Shown here: piece by piece, positions 44,140 through 52,476 of the stretch
Position numbering within the stretch: position 1 is the first letter of the stretch
Layout: each line of letters starts with the position of its first letter
NCBI RefSeq assembly: GCF_004123905.1
Contig: NZ_MZXW01000013.1
Location: 248,001-312,000, forward strand
DNA length: 64,000 bases
Origin: Bradyrhizobium betae
GTDB taxonomy: Bacteria > Pseudomonadota > Alphaproteobacteria > Rhizobiales > Xanthobacteraceae
Reading direction: 5' to 3'
The notes under the pieces: model-generated
The model's database searches: none
Seen by the model: the letters and a program-made list of their open reading frames with translations, nothing else
What the model was told of the DNA's origin: nothing
Position numbers and translations under genes: made by a program

Positions 44140-44234
44140 GATGGTCCCGTGTTGCTTGCCGTGGTCGGGTCAAGCAAGGCACATGCCGTCACATGCATCG
44201 AGATGGAGTTGAGTCGGGAGCCGCGGGCGCTCGA

Positions 44235-44465
44235 TCAGCGCCGCGAGTTCGGCAGCGGCGCACGCGGCATCGCGTCCGGGCGATCGGCGTGGCACGACAA
44301 TCCTTCGAAGCGCCAGAAGGTGACGAGACTGGACTCGCCGCACTCTTCGCAGACGAGCGTCTCGTCGCCGAGCATGTACCGTCCGCGCTTGAACGTCGGC
44401 GATGACGCGGGGTGCCGGCAACGCGGACAGACCAACGAGAAATTCCGTGCACCCCAGCGCAACAC
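44235..44465 (-). CDS. Small zinc-ribbon hypothetical protein
   Basis: The C-terminal 76 codons of an open frame reaching up to 44798. FSLVCPRCRHPASSPTFKRGRYMLGDETLVCEECGESSLVTFW is a CxxC...CxxC zinc ribbon. A GTG at 44465 is a possible start; the upstream part of the frame is weakly gene-like, so the true N-terminus is unknown. Function unknown. Confidence 0.45.
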   Translation of the reverse strand: MLRWGARNFSLVCPRCRHPASSPTFKRGRYMLGDETLVCEECGESSLVTFWRFEGLSCHADRPDAMPRAPLPNSRR

Positions 44466-44885
44466 AAGATGTCTCAACCAGATCACGCCTTCCTCTTCCG
44501 CGACGTCCCGCGTCTTCGACGCGAGAAGAGCATAGATGGAGCGCACGCAAAAGTGGAAAAGAGTACAACTCGCCCAGTCGTTTTGAAGGGCCGCGCCGTG
44601 CAGAGTGCCGCGGAACGCGCCAGGCAGCCGCACGGGACGATCAAACGCCCCGTGGTTCTCCGACCATGAACAGAGTTCCTCGAGCCACTCCCGGTCGCCT
44701 CCGCGCAAGGCCTGAGGGTTCCGCGCCCGCATCTTTCGGAAACCGATTTCATTTGTTTCGGAGCGCGCGCGTTTTCCAGATTTCCGTGAACTATCCAAGG
44801 CTTATCAGCAGATTTTGCTTGTCCCGGGAATATTATGACGCCCAACATGTTCCTGTGATCGAGGGTGAATCGTGGGGAGGTGACC
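44466..44885. other. Intergenic stretch of uncertain content
   Basis: May encode an N-terminal extension of the minus-strand zinc-ribbon protein (open to 44798). The last part, about 44750-44885, must contain the promoter and the strong ribosome site (GGGGAGGTGA) of the next plus-strand gene. Nothing else recognised. Confidence 0.35.
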
Positions 44886-45074
44886 ATGAATCACAGGGGC
44901 GTTGAGTTCACCGTCGCCAAGACGGCAATTCCTGGAATCTGGCAGTGGCAGTTCCGCATTGGTGAGCAGGTCAAGAGCGGCAAGACCGAGACCAAGATCG
45001 ATCTCCTGGCGATCCGGCGGGTGCAGCTGCGCATCGATCGGGAACTGAAGGCCATCGGGCGCAAGACGGCCTGA
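44886..45074 (+). CDS. Small conserved hypothetical protein
   Basis: 62 residues (MNHRGVEFTVAKTAIPGIWQWQFRIG...). Preceded by GGGGAGGTGACC, a near-perfect Shine-Dalgarno that fixes the start. Predicted beta-strands then a C-terminal helix (LLAIRRVQLRIDRELKAI). The type looks familiar from rhizobial genomes, but no function is known. Confidence 0.7.
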   Translation: MNHRGVEFTVAKTAIPGIWQWQFRIGEQVKSGKTETKIDLLAIRRVQLRIDRELKAIGRKTA

Positions 45075-45125
45075 GACCGGCCGTGTTCCGCATCGTCGCC
45101 GAGACGCTCGGCCAGCTGCGGGCGG

Positions 45126-45380
45126 CTAATCCGCGCTGGGCAGCCGCCGCATGGTAAATTCGATGTCGCCGCCCGGCAGCTCGCGCCAGGTCTCGACCGC
45201 GCTCATATAGCCAGCCTTGGGATAGCGGGCGAAGAAGGCCTCCGCCCTCGCCCGCGCCGCCGCGCGCGGCAGGGTGAAGGTCTCGCGCAGATAGCCATCG
45301 CCGGTGCGCATCGCCGGCTTGCCGCCGATCTTGCGCCGGCGCGCCATCCGCTCGGCAAGATCCCGCGGACGATCGGCCAT
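45126..45380 (-). CDS. Conserved hypothetical protein, 84 residues
   Basis: Basic N-terminus (MADRPRDLAERMARRRKIGGKPAMR), then TFTLPRAAARARAEAFFARYPKAGYMSAVETWRELPGGDIEFTMRRL. Soluble, no motif of known chemistry. Alone on the minus strand. Confidence 0.6.
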   Translation of the reverse strand: MADRPRDLAERMARRRKIGGKPAMRTGDGYLRETFTLPRAAARARAEAFFARYPKAGYMSAVETWRELPGGDIEFTMRRLPSAD

Positions 45381-45484
45381 GACCTGCCTCCTCTACGCAA
45401 CGACTGCCGACAATGTAGGGCGCGGGCTGGGCAAGAGGAGTCCCGGCCGGAGGCATCAGCCGCCTCCGATCGGGCTAGATACAA

Positions 45485-45784
45485 TCAATTCGCGGTCGCG
45501 CCGGACTTCTTCTTCGGCACGCTGGAGGCAGTCGATGCCTTCGGCGCGGCCTGCTTCGGCGCCGGATCGGAGCGCATGCCGCCCCAGGGGTCGTTGGACG
45601 CCTTGGCGTCGGGAATCTTCTTCAGCGTTTCCTTGTAGGCCTTGTCGCGCTCGGCATCGGCGGCCTTCTCCTCGGGGGTCTTGCCCGGGCCTTCCTGCAG
45701 CAAATTGAGATTGGGCATTTGCGCGTAGGCCGGTCCCGCCAGCACGGCCAGCAGCACCGCCGCCATACGGAAAAGCTTCATCAT
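45485..45784 (-). CDS. Small exported DPW-motif protein, paralogue 1
   Basis: 99 residues with a signal peptide (about 1-21, LAVLAGPAYA). The mature part contains DKAYKETLKKIPDAKASNDPW, a motif repeated in the protein at 49560-49790 (EKAYKAALERIPEPKEKYDPW). The tail is rich in Lys, Ala and Pro. Start at the first or second ATG (45784 or 45781) after AAGGAG. Function unknown. Confidence 0.65.
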   Translation of the reverse strand: MMKLFRMAAVLLAVLAGPAYAQMPNLNLLQEGPGKTPEEKAADAERDKAYKETLKKIPDAKASNDPWGGMRSDPAPKQAAPKASTASSVPKKKSGATAN

Positions 45785-45881
45785 TCACTCCTTGATCATC
45801 CACAAGGGGCGGATCAACCGCGCCCCGTCATTCCTGTCAACGGCTTGCCTGCCAACGGCCCGTCCAGGGCCGAATGCCGCG

Positions 45882-46013
45882 CTAGAGCCGGTCCGATCTG
45901 CACGATTTCGGGGCGTGCAGCCAGTCGTCCCAGATCGGGCCGCATCGGGTGCACCCGTTCAGCACCAGGCCGAGCGCCACCAGCCAAAACATGAGGACAC
46001 ACCGACGCAACAT
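45882..46013 (-). CDS. Small lipoprotein (43 residues)
   Basis: MLRRCVLMFWLVALGLVLNG followed by C: a basic n-region, hydrophobic core and lipobox LNGC at 18-21, then a 22-residue Trp/Cys-containing mature tail (CTRCGPIWDDW...SCRSD). Too short for common gene callers. Function unknown. Confidence 0.65.
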   Translation of the reverse strand: MLRRCVLMFWLVALGLVLNGCTRCGPIWDDWLHAPKSCRSDRL

Positions 46014-46160
46014 CGTCCACCCGCTCCCAAGCATGGCATCATACCGGGCCAAGTCAGGCATTTTCAAGCCGACCGGAGCGGCTCCAGGCCGGGTGACTTT
46101 GCCGCGTCGATCCGCGCAGAATGGCCGAAACATCCGGCAACAAAGGAGGGAATGACAGCA

Positions 46161-46625
46161 ATGCCATCGCAGCCAGAAGCCGAGTTCGGCATCATCGATG
46201 CCAGACGCATCCTCGGCGAGGTCTTTGCGCCCTGGGTCCAGGATCTTAACCTCGCGGTCGAGCGCATCGAGCACGTCCAGCCCGCGGATGCGCCGGACTG
46301 GCAGCCGGGGGCGCTGCTGCGCATGCCGTTCTCGGAGCGGCTGTGCCGCAACGGCGGCGTGGTCTGCGGCCAGGCGCTGATGGCGCTCGCCGACACCGCG
46401 ATGGTGATCGCGAACCTCGCCGCTAACCGCGGCTACCGTCCGATGACCACGGTCGACCAGACCACGCATTTCATGCGCGCGGTCTCCTCCTCGGATGTGC
46501 TGGCCGACGCCCGCGTGGTGCGGCTCGGGCGCACCATGAGCTTCGGCCGCGTCACGCTGCTCTCGGCGTCCGACAACAAGCAGGTGGCGATGGTGTCGAG
46601 CGCATTCGCGATGCTGCCGGGCTGA
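46161..46625 (+). CDS. PaaI-family hotdog thioesterase
   Basis: 154 residues. RNGGVVCGQALMALADTAMVIANLA is the active-site helix region of the PaaI/acyl-CoA thioesterase group, although the usual HGG is NGG-VVCG here. MTTVDQTTHFMRAV supplies the second conserved strand. GGAGGG at 46145-46150 suits the ATG at 46161 better than the one at 46152. The CoA substrate is unknown. Confidence 0.75.
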   Translation: MPSQPEAEFGIIDARRILGEVFAPWVQDLNLAVERIEHVQPADAPDWQPGALLRMPFSERLCRNGGVVCGQALMALADTAMVIANLAANRGYRPMTTVDQTTHFMRAVSSSDVLADARVVRLGRTMSFGRVTLLSASDNKQVAMVSSAFAMLPG

Positions 46626-46642
46626 GCATCGTCCGAACAGCA

Positions 46643-46678
46643 GAGAGCCGCGGGAGCGCAAGGCGCACCGCGGCTCTC
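46643..46678. terminator. Hairpin after the PaaI gene
   Basis: 11-bp stem GAGAGCCGCGG / CCGCGGCTCTC with a 14-base loop, 18 bases after the stop at 46625. It may serve both this gene and the convergent HdeA gene. Confidence 0.6.
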
Positions 46679-46743
46679 GATGACGTCGCATCAAGCCAAC
46701 ATGCTGAGGCGCGATTGCTATCGCGCGTCAGAAGTTGCGCGGA

Positions 46744-47037
46744 TTACTTGCCGAGAATTTCGTCGGCCGCGGTGACGACGCTGACGGTCGGATTCTTTCC
46801 GCAATAGGCGCCGAACTTCTTGGCGTTATCGATGAACACTTCGGTGTCGATGATCGCGTTGTCCTCGTCGCCCTTGTACCAGCCGTCCATCCAGGTCAGC
46901 ACGACCGCGATGTTGTCCTCGCCGCTCTCGAGGAACTGCTTGCAGGTCATGGTCGAGAGGTCCCACTTGACGGCGTGGGCGGGCATCGACGACAGCGAGA
47001 GCGCTGCGGCGAACAGAATCGAAAGCGTGGTCTTCAT
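46744..47037 (-). CDS. HdeA/HdeB-family periplasmic protein
   Basis: 97 residues with a signal peptide (about 1-22, ending PAHA). The mature part has WDLSTMTCKQFLESGEDNIAVVLTWMDGWYKGDED and a second Cys in GAYCGKNP, the disulphide pair of HdeA-like acid-stress chaperones. The start at 47037 gives a clean signal peptide. Monocistronic. Confidence 0.82.
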   Translation of the reverse strand: MKTTLSILFAAALSLSSMPAHAVKWDLSTMTCKQFLESGEDNIAVVLTWMDGWYKGDEDNAIIDTEVFIDNAKKFGAYCGKNPTVSVVTAADEILGK

Positions 47038-47222
47038 CGGAATCTCCATCGGCGCGAAACGCCATAAAGGAAAAGGCTTGTGGGACAAGTCGGCGGGACG
47101 TAACTCGCCGCTTCAACGTCGTAAACGAAGTCTGAAGCGCAGTGCAAGTAGCGCCAGTATTGAGTTTATTTCAACGTAATTTCTATGCACTACTTCACAA
47201 TCATCGTTATGGATTAATGCCG

Positions 47223-47465
47223 ATGATCGAGAAGCGCGCAGCGCAGCGGTACCGTGTTTTCAAGGGTGGAACGATCACCTTTGAAAATAGCGGAATCGCG
47301 TGCACGGTACGAAACATATCGGAAAGCGGCGCTGCAATCGACCTCGATGCTCCCGTCACATTGCCGCAATCATTCACGCTCTCGATCGCGCGCGACAATT
47401 TTGTGCGGAATTGCCGCGCCGTTTGGCGCAGCGACAGGCGCATCGGATTAGCTTTCGTACAGTAG
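47223..47465 (+). CDS. PilZ-domain protein
   Basis: 80 residues, a single PilZ domain: KRAAQRYRVFKGG holds the R-x3-R cyclic-di-GMP motif and RNISESGAAIDLD the D/N-x-S-x2-G motif. It may therefore bind c-di-GMP. An ATG at 47217 would add two residues. Confidence 0.8.
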   Translation: MIEKRAAQRYRVFKGGTITFENSGIACTVRNISESGAAIDLDAPVTLPQSFTLSIARDNFVRNCRAVWRSDRRIGLAFVQ

Positions 47466-47509
47466 TCCATGACGTGTGAATGTCTGTTCGCATCGCGCGC
47501 GATACGGCG

Positions 47510-49558
47510 TTATGATCGTTCGATACGACGACTTCGACGCCAGCGCAGGCCCGCGATCACGAGCACGATGATCGCGAGTGCGATCGCCGCGGATGCCGCA
47601 AAAAATCGTCCGCCCGGACGATCGATCGTGCGTGACCATAGCGACGGCTCCTCGCCGGGCCGCGCGAGACGGAACGCAACGACGCTGTCGCCGATCGAGG
47701 TGCCTGCCTCGGAGTGGCCGCCGGCGCCGATCGCGACATATTGCTCGCCCTTCCAGAGATAGGTCATGGGATTGGCGACGCCTGGCACCGGCAGTCGCCC
47801 CTGCCACAGCTCTCTTCCGCTGCGCGCATCGAAGGCGCGCAAATAGGCATCCATCGCGCCGGTGAAGACCAGACCGCCCGCGGTCACCGCGAGCCCGTTG
47901 ACGAGCGGCGCGCCCCAGGGCAGCGGCAGGCCGAGCGGCGCCAGATCCTCGGTGGTGCCGACCGTCGAACGCCAGAGAATCTTGCCGGCCTTTAGATCGA
48001 CCGCGACCATCTCGCCCCATGGCGGCTTGTTGCAGAGAAAGCCGAGCGGCGACATCAGCACCGCGCGCGACATCGCGAACGGCGCGCCTGTCTGCTGGCC
48101 GAAATCATGACCGGGCGGCGGATTGAATCCGGCAGCTTCCGCACGCGGGATCAGCTTGATGAGATGAACGGCGCGGCCGGTGTTGGCGTAGAGGATCTGA
48201 TTGGTCGAGTCGAACGCCGCGCTGCCCCAGTTCACGCCGCCGCCGGTGAAGGGAAACTCCAATGTACCCTGCACCGAAGGCGGCGTGAACAGGCCCTCGT
48301 TGCGCGCCTCCGCGAACTGCCGCCCGCAGGATGAGCGGCGCAAGCCCGGCAGCAGCGAGCGCGCATCGTCGGTCGAGATTTTCTGCGACGTCAGCGCCGG
48401 CACATGCGTCGGGAACGGCTGTGTCGGTGACAGTTGTTCGCCTTCGGCGCCGCCCTGCGGCACCGCGCGCTCTTCCACCGGCCACACCGGTTTCCCGGTG
48501 TCGCGATCGAGCACGAACACAAAGCCCTGCTTGGTCGGCTGGATCACGACGTCGCGTAGACGGTCTCCGGTGTCGATGCGCGTGAGCGTCGGCTGCGCAG
48601 GCAGATCGTAATCCCAGACGTCGTGATGCACGGTCTGGAAGGCCCATACGAGTTCGCCGGTCTCGATGCGCAGCGCGACCACCGAATTAGCATGCTCGTT
48701 GTTGCCCGGCCGCTTGCCGCCCCAGAAATCCGGCGACGGAGAGGACGTCGGCAGGAAAACGAGCCCTCGCGCCTCGTCGACCGACATCGGCGCCCAGACA
48801 TTGGCGTGACCGGCCTCGATGCCGTCGCGCTTGAGCGGCTCGAAAGTCCAGCGCGCTCGACCGGTGCGCGCGTCGAACGCGCGCACTATGCCGCTCGGCC
48901 CATCGACGCGCCTATTGTCGCCGATCGCGGAGCCGACCACGACAACACCGCGGCCGACCGCCGGTGGCGAGGTGATCTGGAATTCGCCGGGCCAATCCAG
49001 CTTCATGCCGATATCGGGCCTGACCTCGCCGCCATTGCCGAAACCGGCGCAGGGGCGTCCCGTCTTGGCATCGAGCGCAATCAGGCGGACATCGTTGGTG
49101 CCCATGAAGATCCGCGAGCGGCAGGCAGCATCCTGCGGCGCCTTGTCATCGACCCAGTACGTGACACCGCGGCAGACATAGCGATTGGCGGGACGCTGAT
49201 TGGTTGCGATCTTCGGATCGTAGCGCCATTTCTGCGCGCCCGTGCCGGGATCGAGTGCGATCACCTCGTTGAAGGGCGAGCAGAAGATCAGGCTGTCTTC
49301 GACGAACAGCGGCGTCGCCTGAAATTTGGTTCGCCGCATCACTTCGGGCGAACGCGCGGTGAGATCGCCAGTGTGATATTCGAAGGCGCGGACGATCTGA
49401 CCGACATTGTCGGGCGTGATCTGTTGCAACGGCGAGAAGCGCGAACCGCCGGCATCGCCGCCCCAACTGTCCCAGGCGAAGCACGGCCGTACTGCAACCA
49501 ACAGGAGCGCAACGAGCACGGCCGGAACATCCAGGCCTGTCCGCCACGCCCGCCTCAC
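47510..49558 (-). CDS. PQQ-dependent membrane dehydrogenase (glucose/quinate type)
   Basis: 682 residues from a GTG at 49558. An N-terminal signal or anchor (VPAVLVALLLVAVRPCFA) precedes an eight-bladed quinoprotein propeller (WDSWGGDAGGSRFSPLQQIT; HHDVWDYDLPAQPTL; GGGVNWGSAAFDS; PWGEMVAVDLKAG), and a C-terminal membrane helix (about 650-670) ends in a basic tail. The ...DVWDYDLPAQP segment is typical of glucose/quinate-type enzymes that pass electrons to ubiquinone in the periplasm. It starts one base after the stop of the small DPW protein gene, so the two are co-expressed. The substrate is not deducible. Confidence 0.85.
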   Translation of the reverse strand: MRRAWRTGLDVPAVLVALLLVAVRPCFAWDSWGGDAGGSRFSPLQQITPDNVGQIVRAFEYHTGDLTARSPEVMRRTKFQATPLFVEDSLIFCSPFNEVIALDPGTGAQKWRYDPKIATNQRPANRYVCRGVTYWVDDKAPQDAACRSRIFMGTNDVRLIALDAKTGRPCAGFGNGGEVRPDIGMKLDWPGEFQITSPPAVGRGVVVVGSAIGDNRRVDGPSGIVRAFDARTGRARWTFEPLKRDGIEAGHANVWAPMSVDEARGLVFLPTSSPSPDFWGGKRPGNNEHANSVVALRIETGELVWAFQTVHHDVWDYDLPAQPTLTRIDTGDRLRDVVIQPTKQGFVFVLDRDTGKPVWPVEERAVPQGGAEGEQLSPTQPFPTHVPALTSQKISTDDARSLLPGLRRSSCGRQFAEARNEGLFTPPSVQGTLEFPFTGGGVNWGSAAFDSTNQILYANTGRAVHLIKLIPRAEAAGFNPPPGHDFGQQTGAPFAMSRAVLMSPLGFLCNKPPWGEMVAVDLKAGKILWRSTVGTTEDLAPLGLPLPWGAPLVNGLAVTAGGLVFTGAMDAYLRAFDARSGRELWQGRLPVPGVANPMTYLWKGEQYVAIGAGGHSEAGTSIGDSVVAFRLARPGEEPSLWSRTIDRPGGRFFAASAAIALAIIVLVIAGLRWRRSRRIERS

Positions 49559-49559
49559 G

Positions 49560-49790
49560 TCATTTGGGCTTCTTGAGAGGCTCGCTCGGACGCGCTCCGC
49601 TCCACGGATCGTACTTCTCCTTGGGCTCGGGAATGCGCTCGAGCGCAGCCTTGTAGGCCTTTTCGTCGATCTTGGGGGTGTTGTCGGCCTTCGGCGCATT
49701 GCCCTGGCGCTTACTGCCGGCGCCCATCTGCGCCTGAGCCGAGCCGCCCGCCAGCGCCAGCACCGCCGCCGCTATGACCAAAATCCTCAT
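49560..49790 (-). CDS. Small exported DPW-motif protein, paralogue 2
   Basis: 76 residues, signal peptide about 1-20 (LALAGGSAQA), then EKAYKAALERIPEPKEKYDPW and a Pro/Lys tail. Related to the protein at 45485-45784. One base separates it from the PQQ dehydrogenase gene downstream, so it may assist that enzyme or merely share its promoter. Confidence 0.68.
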   Translation of the reverse strand: MRILVIAAAVLALAGGSAQAQMGAGSKRQGNAPKADNTPKIDEKAYKAALERIPEPKEKYDPWSGARPSEPLKKPK

Positions 49791-49941
49791 TGGTGCAATC
49801 CCCCTCGTCTGGGGTACAAACTAGCCTGCAATCCCGTATTAGCAAATCCCGGTGGTTCCAGGCGCTCAGCAAATCTTGATCGGCCCGGACTTCGCCGGAT
49901 CGCATTCGTGCCTATCTGTTGGCCCGCGGGGGCCTTCACAG

Positions 49942-50346
49942 ATGTTGCGGATTATTGCCCATATGGCGCTGCTGGCCGGCGCGCTCGCGCTCGGGGCCTG
50001 CGGCTTCGCCGACAGCCGGGCGCCGGTGCCCGAGTTCATGCGCATCAAGGAGGCCGAGCAGCCGCCGCCCGAGCAGCCCCCCGACGTCAAGCGCGTGGTG
50101 CGCGAGCAGATCGATATCGTCTTCCTCAACACGTCCTATCCCCGCGAGGTGCACGTCGCCTCGCCGCATCGCGAGGTGCGCGGACCGGGCTGGACGGCCT
50201 GCGTCCGCGCGCAGCTTACCTCGGCAACCGGCTCTTCGCTCGGCCCCCAGACCTATATCGTGACCATCAACGGCGGAAAGGTCGTCGATCGCCGTCGCGC
50301 GGAGGCCGACGACATCTGCGGCACCGAGACTTACGAGCCGATCTAG
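49942..50346 (+). CDS. Putative lipoprotein
   Basis: 134 residues, signal peptide with lipobox LGAC (Cys20: ALALGACGFAD). The mature protein has a Pro/Glu-rich linker (EAEQPPPEQPPDVKR) and a small domain with two Cys (WTACVRAQL and DDICGTET). No recognised family; envelope location inferred. Confidence 0.7.
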   Translation: MLRIIAHMALLAGALALGACGFADSRAPVPEFMRIKEAEQPPPEQPPDVKRVVREQIDIVFLNTSYPREVHVASPHREVRGPGWTACVRAQLTSATGSSLGPQTYIVTINGGKVVDRRRAEADDICGTETYEPI

Positions 50347-50416
50347 CTCGGTCGTTTTCAGACGTGGTCATCGGACCGGACTCGCGCCGCGAAGGTCCGG
50401 CCACTATAGCGAGGCC

Positions 50417-50998
50417 ATGCCAGAGTTCGACGCACGATACGAAGCCCTTCGCCGCCGTGACGCAGCAATGGACGGCGTCGTGTTCGTCGCGGTCAAGACG
50501 ACCGGAATTTACTGCCGCCCTGTCTGTCCAGCAAAAACGCCGCTCGCGCGCAACGTTGCATTCTATCGAAGCGCCGCCGCTGCCGAGCAGGCCGGCTTCC
50601 GCCCCTGCCTCAGATGTCGTCCAGAAACCGCCCCGTTCTGTCCCGCATGGAAAGGCACGCGGACAACGGTCGAGCGTGCGCTCGCCTTGATCGAAGCGGG
50701 AGGGCTGGATCGCAGCAGCGTGGATCGACTGGCCGAACGGCTCGGAGTCGGTCCACGTCATCTGACACGCTTGTTCGCCCGGCATCTCGATGCATCCCCG
50801 CTGCAAGTCGCGTTGTCGCTGCGCGTCCAGCGCGCCAAGCGCCTGCTCGATGCCAGCGATCTTCCGATCGCGGCCGTGGCAGAACGTTCCGGCTTTTCAA
50901 GTGTGCGACGTATGAGCACGGCGTTCGCGCAACTCTACGGTCGTCCGCCTTCGGCATTCCGAAAGAGGAGCAGCGAGCGCAGGTTCGCGGACCGCTGA
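50417..50998 (+). CDS. Ada-like methylphosphotriester-DNA alkyltransferase / AraC regulator
   Basis: 193 residues. N-terminal Ada zinc domain with C33-x3-C37 and C64-x2-C67 (YCRPVCPAKT; CLRC); Cys33 corresponds to the methyl-accepting Cys38 of E. coli Ada. The C-terminal AraC helix-turn-helix (about 85-190) includes LSLRVQRAKRLLDASDLPIAAVAERSGFSS. It has no O6-methylguanine domain, so it is AdaA-like: it senses methylated DNA backbone and activates repair genes. The thioesterase gene follows 17 bases after its stop. Confidence 0.88.
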   Translation: MPEFDARYEALRRRDAAMDGVVFVAVKTTGIYCRPVCPAKTPLARNVAFYRSAAAAEQAGFRPCLRCRPETAPFCPAWKGTRTTVERALALIEAGGLDRSSVDRLAERLGVGPRHLTRLFARHLDASPLQVALSLRVQRAKRLLDASDLPIAAVAERSGFSSVRRMSTAFAQLYGRPPSAFRKRSSERRFADR

Positions 50999-51015
50999 GC
51001 ACAACGAGGACATCA

Positions 51016-51486
51016 ATGACCACCAGGATCTACGGAACAGTTGACGCCGAACATCGCAACCAGATGAGTGGGCTCGAATTCGTTCAGGGCCTCGCTGCAC
51101 GAACACTCCCCCTCAACACGATCGCGCAGACCCTCGGCTATGACGTCGTGGAGGCGGAGAAAGGCCGCGTCGTCGTCGCGCTCGTGCCCACCGGCGCTCA
51201 TCTCAATCCGGCAGGCACCGTGCATGGCGGTCTCACGGCCACCTTGCTCGACAGCTGTATGGGGTTGGCGATCCAATCCACGCTCGACAAAGGAATCAGC
51301 CAGACCACGCTCGAGTTCAAGATCTCGCTGGTGCGGCCGATCACGCCGGAGACGGGCCCGATCACGGCTGAGGGCAACGTCCTGAATTGCGGCCGTCGCA
51401 TTGGAACGGCCGACGGACGCGTGACAGATGCCAAGGGCCGATTGCTGGCCCATGGCACGACGACGTGCCTCATCTTCCCGACCTGA
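51016..51486 (+). CDS. PaaI-family hotdog thioesterase
   Basis: 156 residues (MTTRIYGTVDAEHRNQMSGLEFVQGL...). LNPAGTVHGGLTATLLDSCMGLA has the HGG active-site motif of PaaI and 4-hydroxybenzoyl-CoA thioesterase-like enzymes, and ISQTTLEFKISLVRPI the second strand. It follows the Ada-like gene, perhaps co-transcribed; no metabolic link is evident. Confidence 0.8.
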   Translation: MTTRIYGTVDAEHRNQMSGLEFVQGLAARTLPLNTIAQTLGYDVVEAEKGRVVVALVPTGAHLNPAGTVHGGLTATLLDSCMGLAIQSTLDKGISQTTLEFKISLVRPITPETGPITAEGNVLNCGRRIGTADGRVTDAKGRLLAHGTTTCLIFPT

Positions 51487-51602
51487 GACGAGAGGAACAA
51501 GCCGCTGCAAGCGGGCGGTTCCGGGAAAAACCTGTAAATTCGCCGGAACGATCCCAGCCTCCCCTTCTTGTACCGCCGAGGGCAGTTTTGGAGGAGGACA
51601 GG

Positions 51603-51929
51603 ATGAAGAATTTGACGATTGCGCTACTGGCTGGCATCGGGGCCCTCGCTGCGGCGAGCGGCGCAAAGGCCGCCGATGTCTACACGACCAGCGAATACAC
51701 CAACCCTGAGCTCATTCAGCAGGTCCGGCTCGTCTGCGATGACGCCGGCAATTGCTATCGCACGCGCGGCGGCGCGCGCGTGATCGTGCGCGACTCCTAT
51801 AATTCGATGCCGCGCGACCGCTACTATGAGCGCCGTACCTATCGCGACTGGGACGATGGTCCGCGCGGCGGCGTTGGTATTCGCGCGCCCGGCGTCAGCG
51901 TCGGCGTCGGTGTCGGCGACCGCTGGTAA
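51603..51929 (+). CDS. Small exported hypothetical protein
   Basis: 108 residues. Signal peptide about 1-24 (GALAAASGAKAAD). The mature part has VCDDAGNCYRTRGG, a Tyr/Arg-rich middle (PRDRYYERRTYRDW) and a Gly/Val repeat at the end (GVSVGVGVGDRW). Good ribosome site (GGAGGACAGG). Function unknown. Followed by a strong hairpin. Confidence 0.65.
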   Translation: MKNLTIALLAGIGALAAASGAKAADVYTTSEYTNPELIQQVRLVCDDAGNCYRTRGGARVIVRDSYNSMPRDRYYERRTYRDWDDGPRGGVGIRAPGVSVGVGVGDRW

Positions 51930-51950
51930 TTGACGAAACGATGATGGGCG

Positions 51951-51978
51951 GGACCGGGCGAGGCAACTCGCCCGGTCC
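51951..51978. terminator. Hairpin terminator between convergent genes
   Basis: Perfect 12-bp stem GGACCGGGCGAG / CTCGCCCGGTCC with GCAA loop, 22 bases after the preceding stop and nine bases from the YeeE stop at 51987. Confidence 0.75.
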
Positions 51979-51986
51979 TGTCCATA

Positions 51987-52472
51987 TCAGCTCTCCAGTG
52001 GATCAGCAGGCGTGATGACGCGCGCCGACGATGGAAGATTCGCGATGAAACGCGCGAGCACCATGCCGGCGCACATCGCCGCGACGAAGATGAAAGCCGA
52101 GACCGAGCCGAATCCAAGCGCGGTCAGCGCCGGGCCGGGACAGAAGCCGGCCAATCCCCAGCCGACGCCGAAGATGGCGGGACCAACGATAATCCTGGGA
52201 TCGATGTCCGTTCGCGTCGGGACGTAGAAGCGTTCGGCGAAGAACGGCCGCGCGAGTTTCAGGACGCGGCTGAAGCCGATGAAGGTCACTGCGATCGCGC
52301 CGGCCATGACAAACGCAAGGCTGGCGTCCCACGTCCCTGCCGGAATGCCGCCAACGTCCAGAAAATTCAGCACCTTGGCCGGGTTCGACATCCCGGAGAC
52401 GATGAGACCGATTCCGAAGATCAGGCCGATCGCGAATTGAACGAGGATTGCCATTTGAACGAGGATTGCCAT
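51987..52472 (-). CDS. YeeE/YedE-family (sulfur transport) membrane protein, half 1
   Basis: 161 residues with four hydrophobic helices. GLAGFCPGPALTALG carries the conserved Cys of this thiosulfate/sulfur-compound transport superfamily. The first 12 residues are a duplication (MAILVQ-MAILVQ) from an 18-base tandem repeat, so a second start at 52454 is equally good. It follows half 2 after four bases; the two half-size proteins probably act as a PmpA/PmpB-like pair. Confidence 0.82.
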   Translation of the reverse strand: MAILVQMAILVQFAIGLIFGIGLIVSGMSNPAKVLNFLDVGGIPAGTWDASLAFVMAGAIAVTFIGFSRVLKLARPFFAERFYVPTRTDIDPRIIVGPAIFGVGWGLAGFCPGPALTALGFGSVSAFIFVAAMCAGMVLARFIANLPSSARVITPADPLES

Positions 52473-52476
52473 CGGC

